Source: Oscarella lobularis
Taxonomy: Eukaryota; Porifera; Homoscleromorpha; Homosclerophorida; Oscarellidae
DNA length: 64,000 bases
NCBI RefSeq assembly: GCF_947507565.1
Contig: NC_089189.1
Span: 1,426,001 to 1,490,000, forward strand
Reading direction: 5' to 3'
Positions 1 through 12,600 of the stretch are shown piece after piece; position 1 is the stretch's first letter, and every line of letters starts with the position of its first letter. The translations under genes and the position numbers were made by a program. The notes under the pieces were generated by a model, which saw only the letters and a program-made list of their open reading frames with translations, did not search any database and was not told where the DNA came from.

Positions 1-2694
1 TCATTTAATTTAGTTTCTGTTACGACTACATGTAGGCTCATTGTGACCCCGAAAACACGTGTTTCTTTTAAGGTGTCTGGATCTGATCTCGTTGAAGTTG
101 AGTACGTTAGATCAACAAAGACAAGAACTGTCAAGTTTCTAAATGCTAACATGTGAGTTGTTCTGGGATCACAGGCTTGGCAGTGGTAAAGGCTAGTATT
201 TTGTAGGGAAAGAAAATCGATATATAACAAATACGACCAAGTAGTCGAGTTCGTTACGACTGCTTCCGGTCTTTTTCCGACGAAGACAGCGTACAATCAT
301 AACGGTCTCGTCAGCTCACAGAGTCAGGGAAACTCAACGCGAGAATTTAAATACATATCCTTTCTGTACCTGCCGCGTATATTTAGTTCTACTGCTTGCT
401 TTCCTTGACAGTATTTTATACGACCTGAATGGTCGAATCGTTGAGGCGGTGCTAGAGGGAAATACTGTGGCTACCTTTCACTATGAACAGGGAGAGGAAA
501 AGGTACAGTATACCGGAGTCGCACAGCTGAAGTTCTGAGTAACTGGTTCTGTCTTCATTAGCCGAGAACTATGAGACTAGCGAGCGGGAAAAATTACACT
601 TTCACCTACGACTATTTTGACGAGTTGGAAACTATAAAGATGCCTAGCGGATCGGTTCATCGCCTAATATCAACCGTTGCACTTGGCGAAACGACAGCCG
701 CGTACGCTGCTCCAAATCAGAACTCGTCGTACGCTAACGTTTACGACGTTGACGGCGACCTAATTCTCGAACGCTATCCAAGCGGCAAGCGAGTCATTCG
801 CCAGCGAATGGATCTCGGCGGTCGAATAGCAGAGTCGTCGTTTGACAATTTTGTCGTCGACTACTCGTATAACGACAGAACTGACCGGGTGTCGACGATC
901 CATCGTCATCGCGCCGGGCAACTTGGAACAGTGTCAATCCAGTCGGATGAAGTAGACGATTCGGACCAAATTCTCCAACCTCTTGTCGCTCCCGGAACGT
1001 CTACGATATCGTTTCAATACGACGGCGGCTTAGTGACTCGTCAATCGATCAGCCTGGCGAGCGACGATGGAGACGACCTTTCCGTTTCGTTTGCGTACGC
1101 GTACGATTCTTTGGTTCGCTTGTCGTCGCGAACGCTGACGATAGACGATGGGAAACAGTCGACACTCGCTTACCAATACGACAGAGCAAATAGAGTTACT
1201 CGTTTTGACGACATCTTCATTGACTACAGCCAACCGGGTGTGCACTCGCTCACCGATTCTCGACTTCGGTACAAAACTACGTTTGACGGTCATGGGAAAA
1301 TAAAGGAGCGTACCGTGACAGTGAACGGAAAGTTTGTTTACAACATGAAACTTGAATACGGCAAACATCTTCGTATTCGTTCGAAGTTGTTGTCGTTTGG
1401 CGTTGGTGACTCAGCGACGTACGAGTACGAATACGACGTCGACGGGCAATTGGTCGGCGTTGTAAAAGACGGAGCGACAGTGGAGCGTTATCGTTACGAC
1501 GCAAACGGAAATAGAATTTCATGGACAGTTAATCAGGCGTCTTATTCTGCGACGTACAACGATGTCGATCAGCTTACCGGTTTTAGTGGCAAAAATCATT
1601 ATGACGTCGACGAGGACGGATTTTTGACGCGTAAACGGGACAAGAGCTACAGCTACAGTTCACAAGGAGAACTAACGTCGATCGTTGATCTTCTTACTGG
1701 GCAAGCTGTTAGATCATACGTCTATGACGGGCTCAATCGACGCGTTGTTGAGACGTCGACGACAACAGGCGGCGTTACAAAATACCTCTACGGCGATCTG
1801 TCAAATCAACATCGCGTTACACACGTCGTCACAGCAACAAAAGAGCTAATTTCATTGCACTACGATTTGACCGGTCATCTGATCGCCTTCGATCGCGACG
1901 CTCAGCGATACTACGTCGCCGCCGATCAGGTAGGCACGCCATGGGCGGTGATTGACTCGTCGGGAGCAATCGTCAAACGGCTGTCTTATACGACGTACGG
2001 CGTCGTTCTAAGCGACACAAATTCGGCTGTGGTCCCCGTGCTTGGCTTTGCCGGCGGGTTAAAGGATTCTGTTGCCGAGCTCGTGCACTTTGCGTATCGC
2101 GATTACGACGTGGAGACAGGTCGATGGACGGCCCGCGATCCGAGTCTGTTCACGGCGAATCAGCCAAATTTATATCAGTACGTTTTCAACGATCCTGTCA
2201 ATTTTCTCGATCCCCTTGGCCTGTTTTGCATTGGCGGATCATTCTATTTCATAGTTGGCGGCGGTGCGGAGATCTGCTATAAGAACGGTCGGGCGTCGAT
2301 TTGCGTCGAGAAAGGGTACGGTATCGGTTGGGACGTCGGCTTTGATGCGCAAAAGAAACCGTCGCGTTCCAAATTGAGCGTTTTCGGGGAAGCGGGTGTG
2401 AGCAAAGGATGGCTGTACGGCAGCGCGGGTGCGAAAATTGGCGGCGAATACGAGCTGACCAAGCCACCGCCGTGCGAGGGTCGAGGCAGCTGGGGCGTTT
2501 CTGCGGGTGCAGCCGTTGGGTATCCTACTCCGATTGGTCTCGTTGGTGTTGGTGTTCAAGGGTCTTACGGAAGTTCGGGTGGTAGTTGGAGCGTTGTCGG
2601 AGGGGTTTCGGGAGGAGGAAAAACAATTCCGGGTAAAATTGGGTTTGGAGCGCAGGGGAAAGTTGGAATTCGCGGCTGCGTGGGATCCAAATAG
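1..2694 (+). CDS. Teneurin/RHS-like YD-repeat protein, 3' part of gene (5' end outside window)
   Basis: Reading frame 1 is open from base 1. I resolve exons 1-152, 207-365, 412-502 and 562-2694, with introns of 54, 46 and 59 bp and consistent phases. The large last exon encodes tandem YD repeats (YDVDGDLILERY, YRYDANGNRI, YVYDGLNRRV). An RHS-core-like end follows: DQVGTPWAV, YTTYGVV, GFAGGLKD, RDYDVETGRWTARDP and NPVNFLDPLGL. These blocks follow the order of the teneurin YD shell, a large beta barrel used in cell adhesion, but keep the bacterial-type DPLGL junction. About 154 residues follow DPLGL; they are rich in Gly, Ser and aromatic residues and show no nuclease motif I can recognise. The N-terminal part (EGF or membrane segment, if any) lies upstream, so teneurin orthology cannot be decided here. 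The introns argue against bacterial contamination. The third exon edge (365) is less certain than the others. Confidence 0.85.
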
Positions 2695-2812
2695 ATGGCG
2701 TTTAGTTCTTTCAAGTATGCGTGAACTTATATTTGTTGTCAAATTTTTCGTAGTTTTTTCTCTTTTCTGTTTCTCGCTACTCTGCTTTATGTTGTGCTGT
2801 GGTGTTTATTGG

Positions 2813-2818
2813 AATAAA
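2813..2818 (+). promoter_or_regulatory. Polyadenylation signal of the YD-repeat gene
   Basis: AATAAA lies about 120 bp after the stop codon at 2694, in a T-rich 3' region. Nothing else between 2700 and 2880 looks coding. Confidence 0.55.
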
Positions 2819-3616
2819 ATCATGCTCCGTCTGAGGTCTTGTGTGTGTGGCCGTGTGCTCCTGCTTGAATAGAAGCCGTGGCTTATATTTGATGATATAT
2901 AGTATGATACATAGCATGTATATTTTTGACATTTTGCCCATCCGGATAAGTTTCTGACAGGCTCAGACCACGGATCTTAGATCCGTGCTCAGACTATAGA
3001 ACACAGAAATGAAAGGATCGGTCTCCCGACTTGAGTCCAAGATCGGCAGATTATTGGAAAGGTTGCTTGCGTGAGCTGCTTGCGTGTACCATATCTATGC
3101 GCGTTCCTTTTTGTATGTATATATATATACATATGTATGTATATATGTAGGTGTATCCAGAGCTGGGTGTACCTATGGTCTATCTATGGTGTACTACTCA
3201 AGTGACGTATTCCTTATGGTTAGTTACGTCACCGTAACTGCTTAGAATGAATTCGCTGATGGCGGAAGGCGTCTTGTCTTCTCTTTCGTCGACTGCACTA
3301 GTCCTCCAAACCTTTGTCAGACAGAGCTCCAGTTCAGAAGCGACAGAAAGTACAAGGGTAGGCATCCTAAGACAATGGCTGGTAAGTGGTTTGCCCGATG
3401 TCTACGCTCCGATCGCGGATCCGAAAGGGGCTCCCACGCTGATTACAAGGAGATCGGTACCCGATATAAATTGCCCCGTGATTCTCTCTTCTAGACAGTG
3501 TTGTTCAACGTAGCTCGTAACCGAATTTTGTCCTGAAGGTGAGGGGACTATCGATATCCTGGATCTTCGTCAAGTAATTTGCATTTTTGGGACCTCTGCG
3601 TGGCCCTCAGCGTAGA
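2819..3616. other. Intergenic stretch with a short palindrome and TA repeats
   Basis: No convincing gene. It holds a perfect 9-bp-arm palindrome at 2969-2987 (CACGGATCT, one base, AGATCCGTG), flanked on both sides by CTCAGAC, and a (TA)/(TATG) simple repeat at about 3116-3150. The open frame at 3247-3513 has no family resemblance or splice context and I treat it as chance. The promoter of the downstream receptor gene should lie here, but no TATA box stands out. Confidence 0.5.
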
Positions 3617-6600
3617 ATGCACCGAAGCAAGTTCCTCTTTCTTCTGCTCGACCTGATTCTTTGCGCAAGATGCAAATTGTCGTCGTTTCCGGAGCCGTCC
3701 TTTCGCACAAGCTTCGCCATGGCTTCTCAAGAGGGTCGGGCTTCCTATCGCGAAGTCTATCATCGATTCGGCGCACTTCCTCACCTCGTGCGAGTCTATG
3801 CGAGACCGGAGGACGGAGCGAATGACGGATTCGCCTTCGAAGGGGTCGGATCAGCCGCGCAAGGCAAGGAAGTTTGAGCTAGCGGTATGACGTCATTCGA
3901 ATGTCGATTTTAGCCGGTGGAAATGCGTACGGAGGTTTGATTTTCGCTTTCGATGACACACGCGTTCGAATTTGGGCTCCCTCGAGGAATAATGGGGTAA
4001 TAACAGCTCTAGATAATTAGCTCTGGATTATTTATTGATTTTTTTGTCTTTAGTCGGGGGATGGGCGAATTGTTTGGATAGGAACCGGGTGGGCGGGGAA
4101 CAAGAACGGCCAATCTTCTCAACGTGCTACAGTCATAGTCGAAGCGTGGAAAACGGGACCACGCCCGTCATGGTCGAAATCGATTACCATGACAGCCCAA
4201 ACGGTTGGATCTTACCAAGAATTAATTTCTGGACTCGGCTCGTATCCGGAACGTATCGAAGTTACAGTCAAAGCCCTGTCTGGCAATAATAGCGGGTTTC
4301 TGTTCTATGGGGCGGGGGCGGGGCAATGTGATGACAGTTCATCCTCGTACGGTGGAGTCGTCTTCGCCTATTCGTACGACTCGGTGCGATTGTGGACGGC
4401 TCACAGGAACGATGGCACTTCGCGTGGGTACTGTCTTCTCGTCGATGATGGATGGGGAGAAGGAGTGAATAGCCAGCAGTCTACGATAGTAAGATAAATA
4501 TCGGATTTAGGAGTAATTTTTAAATTTATACGGGTTCTTTTATCGTTGTCCTTTGCAAAACGTTTTAATGGTTTGCCAATTAGCCAGCACTTACTCTTTT
4601 TGTATTAGTGCGATGTGACAGTGTCTGTTTGGTTGGACGAGCTACCTCCGCCTTCGTTTATATCGAGTTGGGTTGCCATGGAATCCCAAAAGGGATCGGA
4701 CTCGTACAAGGAAATCTGGCACGGTTTGGGAGCCGTTCCAACTCACATAAAAATACAAGTACGGTATTACCAAAACGTCTATTTAATTGATTCTTGCAAT
4801 TAAATCGTGACGTAGGTCCAAGCCACGGACGGAAACAATGCTGGTTTCTTATTTGAAGCGATTGGATCGATAATGAAAGATGACACGGATGGAGGCAATT
4901 ACGGTGGACTGGCATTTTCCTATGACTCTAACGTCGTCCGACTTTGGGCCCCGAGTAAAAATCTCACGTCTGATAAAGGCAGACTAATAATGGTTCAAGA
5001 CGGATGGGGAAGAGAGATTAACATTCAAGCATCGAATAAGGGAAAGGTGAGAAAGACGATTTATGTATATATAAGTCTTATACTTTATAAAGGTGAGAGT
5101 TGTTGCATGGACCAGTTGCAAGGAAAACGAGGGTTTTCTATATGAAGGCTACTGCAGGCAAAACAGTAAGACATCTTGAGGCATATTGAAAGTCATGTGA
5201 CTAATGGGAAATGTAGGCGTTAGCCGGTATGAATGGATGTATGATGAGTGGGGCGAATGCTCCGCCGTGTGCGGGAGAGGCACTGAAACTCGTTTAGAAT
5301 CAGGCTGCCGGTCACAGAACTATGAGAAAATATTGAGCTGTGATTTTGGACAGAATAAGGGAACGCTGTGCGGATTTACGACGACGAAACAGGTACTAGG
5401 CGTAGCTGGTAAATGAAATAAGGTTGCTTCAACTATAGTGTTTTAATCACGTGATCAAAATAATGAATAATTTACATTGGCTCTTTAGTGGACTTAAAAT
5501 TTATGCTGTATTCGTAGGATATTACGCGAGAGATTCCAGAATGGAAACTGCGTCAAGGAGCCACAACGAGCACCGATACCGGACCGTCTCATGATCATAC
5601 TACTGGATCTGGTTATTACGTCTACACAGAAACAAGCAACATAGGAAAAGGAGGATTAGGTACGGAGACGGAGTAATTTCCTTCACATGAATGAAGTCTT
5701 TTGTTATTCAGGAATTTTGACTAGTCCGGATATACAAGGAGACTCGTCATGCGAACTTACTTTCTACTGGCTTTCTCACGGGTCAGACGTGGGAGTTTTG
5801 AGCGTAGAAATATTTTCAGTGGGCGCATCATGGAAAACAGTGTGGGAAACCTACTATGAGCACGGGCTGGTTTGGAGACGAGCGTGGATACCGTTAGATG
5901 AATACCAGTCTTTTACGAAAGTAAGTTTATAAGTTACGCAGGATTTTATTTATTGTTTTCATTAGGTTCGGTTTGTTCATGAAGTTGGAAAACTGTCGAG
6001 TAGTAAAACTAATGCTTTTCAAGGAGACGCTGCCATTGACGATATCATTATGACGTGCCACAGTCGAAACTCAAAATTGTTTAACTCTACCTTAGCGGAA
6101 TGCAGGAAGTATCAGTTTCCTATTCCAGGATGCATTGTATCCGCCAAAGAGTACACTTCAACTGGTCCAGCTTACTCGGTACGAAATACTGTACATTATT
6201 AGTCTCAAGTTCAGAAATCTGTAGCTATATAGATGTATTTCAGAAATCGCTTTTTATTAATAGTAAATCAATGTAATGCGAGCGACCTCTATTAGATAAA
6301 TTCAAGTAATGGCATCGATTACGTGAAAGCTTCTGGAATTCGAAGCGACGTTGTTGCTGATTATAAATTTGAGGTCATTCAGCCAGGTGGTTATTTTTTG
6401 TGGATGCGGACAGTGGGAAATCAAAGCTCAACTCGAATCAGCATAGACGGAAGAGACACTAAAGAATGGGATACGGGAGGGCAGACAGAAGTGCAATGGC
6501 ATACTAACCCAACCAATGTGAGAGCAGTAGGATTCATTAATTAACACGAGTTTTAACTGACTGCTTTTCAAAAGGTTCTCCAACTTGGCTCTGGAATTCA

Positions 6601-9600
6601 TACTATTTCTATTAAACAAGTCACTTTCGGGTTTCAGTTTAGCAATTTAGCTATAATTTCACAGCAAGTCAACTCCTATGAGCCACTTGGTTTACAGGTA
6701 TCCTGATAAAAATTCTTTACTCTTTTATACGTATGTAGTATTATACGTGTAGTAGTGAATACTCGAGTAAATAGCTGACAATTGTGCTCATATTACAATA
6801 TTAATCAAGCTTCTTTCTCTTCAGAGTTTTCTCGTTCCCGACTCATCGCTATCGGCTTCACATAGTAAAGCATCAAAAGGCTGCTCTCCTCTAGGCTTTA
6901 GACTTCACTCAGCGTCAGGCTGGTGCAGCGATGAAGCCCAACTCAACACCTACATAACAATTATCCTTCCCCGCCTCGCCATGATAAATCAAATTGCGTA
7001 TCAGGGACTGCCGACGGGAAGCGACCGAACCACGGAATTTCAAGTGGACTATTCTCTCGATGGATTGAAATTCAATACGTTCATGAGCGGATCCTCACTG
7101 CCCTACACATTCAAGGAGGATCCTATGAAACACGGCGTTCAGGCAATAAATATATAATATTTTCCTTGAATACCGTCTACGTTTCTTTGAGCAGAGTGCG
7201 CTGTTTCCGTACGTTTTGCCGGCCAAAGCATTGCGAATTATTCCTAAGAGTTGGGTGGGCGTCAAAGCATTGAGAGTCGAGCTATACGGAAGGTATGAGG
7301 ACGACGGAACGTGCACGCGATCTGGCCCCGTGGACGTCAAGCAACCGTGCGTGGGAGATGCTCAGTGTTCAGCCCAGGGTCGATGCAACGGGTAGCCCAT
7401 ACTTTTTCTATTTCAATTGGCGTACATATTTCTCTGTAGTTCTATGAGCGACGATTGCGTGTGCAGTGCTGGTTTTTACGGCAATCGCTGCTACGGCGAT
7501 TATTGCTCTCCTAACCCGTGTAAAAGCAATGGAACGTGTTTCGGTGCAGAGGGTGGATATTATTGCGACTGTCCTCCGGGTCGCAAGGGCCTTCTGTGCG
7601 AGAATTCGTGCGAATTGAATCGCTACGGCCGGAATTGTGCAAATGCGTGCAACTGCTCAGCGCGAGGAACCTGCGATCCTAGAGATGGCAGCTGTTCGTG
7701 TTTTCGGGGTTATAAGGGTGAAAATTGCGAGAAACGTAAGTTGAATAGCATCAGTTCAGGAATAAGCCTTGTGCAGTGATTAGTGGGGACGTTTTTCTAT
7801 ACACGATGCTAGAAACACGTCCTCGAATTTTCTATATTTATAACAACATGTCTTTAATTAATTAAACATTGCAATCTTAGGATCGTTAGAATGCGGCTGA
7901 TTTAATTGCTCTAATTTTTTACGCTATTTTTATTTTTTAACGAGAGGTTTTCTTTTTGCAAGCGTGTGACAAGGGAACGTTTGGGCTTTTGTGCCGGCAA
8001 TCGTGTACCTGTAAAAATGCCGCTGGTTGCGACCACGTAACAGGAAAATGCACGTGCACCAGTGGATTCTACGGCGCCTTTTGCGACATTCCTTGCAACG
8101 GAACGACTTGGGGTCCCTACTGCACCACGGTAAACATTTGCTGTTTGATCACCATTTTGCAATGTAAATTTTCTTTTGTTAATCTTACAAGGTCTGTAAC
8201 TGCAAAAACGGTGCATTTTGCGATGGAATTACGGGCAAGTGCGACTGTTTAGCCGGCTACAACGGATCCGATTGCAGTCAAGAGTGCCCCTCGGGCTCAT
8301 ACGGAAAAGATTGCGTCAATAAATGCAAAGTATTGAAATACCCTCGGCTAAAGCGTGCAAGTGCCACATTCTTTGTACTAGTGTCGAAATGGCGGTCTAT
8401 GCGACAAATCGACCGGAGCTTGCACGTGCGTTTCTCCTGGGTTCACCGGCGTGTTTTGCGATCAGCCTTGCCCCTTTTCAAAGTGGGGTAGGAATTGCCA
8501 GAACGCTTGTCGTTGCAGCAACGGCGCTACGTGCGATTCAATCGACGGCGCGTGCGTGTGCACGAGAGGCTGGACGGGTCAGCACTGCACTGAAGGTACA
8601 TAGAAGAAACAGTCTCTATTCTTAAGAGTCGACAGCTCCTAGGCTGTCCCTTACGTTCCGCATTTAAGCCGTCTTTGACTGTAACTTAATCTCTTTTAGT
8701 TTGTCTGTCTGGCTTCTACGGCTTCAACTGCTCTCATCGTTGCCTGTGCTCGAACGGGGCCCAGTGCAATCGCTTTACGGGCGATTGCAGTTGTTCTTCA
8801 AATTGCACGTGCAGCCCTGGATGGAAGGGCGACACCTGCGATGTCGCGTGCACGGCAAACGAGTGGGGAGCGGGTTGCAAAGAGAAGTGCACGTGCTCAG
8901 CTCACGGCACGTGCGATCGCTTTGACGGCACTTGCTCCTGCCTTTCCGGGTATGTCGGCAGAAATTGCGACAGCAGCTGTTCGGCAGGTTTCTATGGCGA
9001 TGCCTGCTTGCAAAATTGCACGTGCGTCGTCGCCAATACGAAATCGTGTCGCCATACCGACGGCTATTGCGCTTGCAAAGCGGGATGGGAAGGCGTGGCG
9101 TGTGCGAGAGAGTGCAGTCATGGTTACTGGGGTGTGGGATGCGCGCAGGCATGTCTCTGTCGGAATGGTGCTGATTGCGATTCGGTGGATGGATCGTGCA
9201 CGTGCACACCTGGTTACCAAGGCAAATATTGCGATGTTCCCTGTCTTAGCGTAAGAGAACTTTTTAACGTTACTAGGCATTCTATTGGCTTTAACCTTTA
9301 GGGCTACTACGGCATTGGATGCACGAAATTATGCCGCTGCGTACATGGAACGTGTAACAATACTAACGGAGCCTGCACGTGCAGTTCAGGCTGGCATGGT
9401 ACGCTATTAAAAAATTAAAAAATGCCATGTAGTTTTTACATCATTTGTAGGCGTTTACTGCGATTCGCCGTGCCCGAGTGGATACTACGGATTGTCTTGC
9501 TCTAAGTCCTGCAATTGTGGTGGCGGATCGTGCGATCACGTTACAGGAGATTGTAGCTGCTTGTCGGGCTACAAGGGCGTCACGTGCTCAGAAAGTAAGA

Positions 9601-12600
9601 TCACGGAAACTATCAAAATAACGCTACGCGGTCTTCTAGTTTGCCCTAACGGGACGTATGGTTTGAATTGCGCGTCAGCTTGTCCTGTTTGTTCTCATGG
9701 TCAAGGAGTGTGTCATCACATCACTGGGCATTGTCCCTGTGCTCCAGGCTACGTGGGGTCGTCCTGTACTCAAAGTAACGTCGTCTGTATTGTCTAATGC
9801 GCGTGATGCGACGATTCCTCTTTCTAGCTTGTCCTTTGAATAAGTATGGAATTTTTTGCCGCTCTGACTGTAAATGCGTTCACGGGCAGTGTGATCACGT
9901 AACCGGATCGTGTTCTTGTTCGAAAGGATACACAGGAACGTATTGTAACAAAGGTCAATTGATTATCAGTCTTCTAATTATTTATTGTAATTGGGTTTCT
10001 GAGTCAGCGTGCCCTCCCGGTTATTATGGACGCAACTGCGCTCTGAAATGCGCGTGTGTGCACGGATCGTGTGAAAGCGTGAATGGAAAATGCACATGCA
10101 GTCCTGGCTATACAGGAAGCGCTTGCAACAACCGTAATATACCCGTCAATCTCTCAACTTTCTGAGACTTTATCCTAGCTTGTACGCCGGGCAAATACGG
10201 TCTTGGGTGCACGTTGAACTGCAAGTGCTCAAACGGTGCATCGTGCAATCATACAAATGGTCTCTGCATGTGTGGATCCGGATGGATGGGACCTCAATGC
10301 GATAGACGTTAGTCAAGCACCGCACGTGCGCAAAACGTTTTGACGTCGGATTTTTCTTTAGCCTGCGGTGCAATGAGCTACGGACCCAATTGCGCGCTCT
10401 CTTGCAATTGTGTTCGCGCAAGCGAATGTAATAGGTTTACAGGCGATTGCTTTTGTTTGCCAGGCTGGCAAGGGGCAACGTGTAGCAATGGTGCAGGGAG
10501 AATACAGACGGCTTCTGCGTCTTTAGTCAATTCGTATTTTTTAGCTTGCTCTGAAGGACATTTCGGCTTAAACTGCAGCTTCTCCTGCGACTGTGGCAAA
10601 GAGAAAGGATGCCATCATGAAACTGGTCAGTGCTTTTGTCCCAGAGGCTTCACGGGGCGTTCGTGTAATCAAGGCAAGCTACTGTGTACCTACTGGGTTG
10701 TTAGGGTTATCTTTCTTCAGTTTGCCCCAGCGGATTTCATGGTCTTAATTGCACTGAAAGCTGCCAATGTGAGAAGGACAATACCTTTGTTGGCCAGCAA
10801 TGCAATCCCATCACCGGTACATGTAACTGCAAATCAGGATACACAGGAAATTGCAAAACAAGTCAGATTAGCTGCCAGCTTGCATGGGCAGGGAAAAGAG
10901 AAGCAAAACATATTTTTTGCAGGTTGTCCAGATTTTACGTTTGGGCTCAATTGTTCTTCTGCATGCGCGTGCACCAACGGTGGCGTCTGCAATCCTGTTA
11001 ACGGTTCGTGTTCATGCTTACCGGGCTATACCGGACCACAGTGCGAAACAGGTGATGGTAGAGAAATTCCCAAGCTTCCTATTGCCAGTGGCTTTGATTG
11101 TTTAGTCTGTCCGTCCGGATTTTACGGCGAAGACTGTCGCTTGCCTTGCAGCTGCCTTAGTTCTCACACAAATACTTGCTCTCCCATTGATGGTAGGTGC
11201 GAATGCCTTCCAGGATATCAGGGAGAACAATGTCAAGAAGGTGGAGAATGATAGAATTGCGTCATAACATTTATCTGAATGGAGCTATAATTGTTTTTCT
11301 TGGTTGTGTTGTAGATTGTTCTGCAGGATGGTTTGGCTTGAGCTGTTTTTTCCCGTGCAATTGCTCGTTCGCCCACTCTTCCGGCTGTGATGCGAAGACT
11401 GGGAAATGCTTATGCGCAGAGGGATGGATGGGTTCGAATTGTCGAACAGGTTGTACCAGGTGTCAAAATCTGCTCATCAGATATTTGAAATGTCGTTTCA
11501 TTAGTCTGTGACAACGGATGGTTTGGTCAGAATTGCCAGGATAAATGCCGATGTGCTAATGAGGGAGACTGCAATCGCTTTACCGGACACTGCGACTGCA
11601 AACCTGGGTTTACAGGAAAATTCTGCACTCAAAGTACGCCATAAGCAGTAATTTTTTGTTTTACGTGATGCATCCTCTTTGTCTTTTCAGAATGCACCGG
11701 GTTTGCCTATGGTCCTGATTGTGGCAATATGTGCAACTGCAGCTACAATACGACAAAAGACTGTCATCACGTCACAGGCATTTGCCGCTGCAAACCGGGC
11801 TACACCGGTGGCACGTGTTCGCAAGGCAAGGGCTGAATAGTCAATATTGCATTGATTTACTTTCTAAGTTCAGTGTGCTCTTTCGCGTCTTGGGGAGATG
11901 AATGTATGCAGTCTTGCCCTGTCTGCTCTCCTCACATTGGAGGCTCGTGCAGGCCAGAGGATGGAAGTTGCATTTGCTTAGCCGGTTTTACGTCGTATTA
12001 CTGCAATTCGGGTAATTTGGAGCGCTCTCGGTTTACGTACGTACGTACGTACGTATCTGTGTTTTCTTAGATTGTCCGAAGGGTTTCTATGGTATCAATT
12101 GTTCCTCAATGTGCCATCCATGCGCCGAAGGTTACTTGTGCAATCACGTGCACGGATCATGTCAAGGTACTGTAAGACGAGATTCATTCTCTCGAATATT
12201 TATTTACGTAAGAGCTTAAAAATTATTTGAATCTTAACTAACATCCGTTGGATTCAATGGGACGTCACCTTATGCTATTGTCATCTAGATACGGCGGCGT
12301 CTGTTTTTTCTATTCAATTTTCGGCTATTTATGAAGATCTTCTCAATGCTAATCTCCAATCGGATATAAGGACGGGCTTGGCACGGCTTTTCAGCCTTTA
12401 CGCTCCGCCTCATATCAATACCAGCTATTTGGCTTACAGCGAAAACGAAACTGAGGGCGTTCTCCAGTCGCTGGCGCGCTCTTCTATGACACATAACATC
12501 CCGCTTCCTGGTGCAAGACAAAGTTCATTTCCCGGACAATACGTTATGGCCTATAATAGCGATTTTGTCGCTAGAATATTGAACGTCAAACCGAGGTAAA

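Noticed and set aside
1-2694. Bacterial RHS toxin gene from contamination
   Set aside because: Three phase-consistent short introns and a downstream AATAAA, followed at once by a clear animal gene, show it belongs to the eukaryotic genome.
3247-3513. Small Ser-rich protein upstream of the receptor
   Set aside because: No family resemblance, no splice partners, and it overlaps the likely promoter region of the receptor gene.
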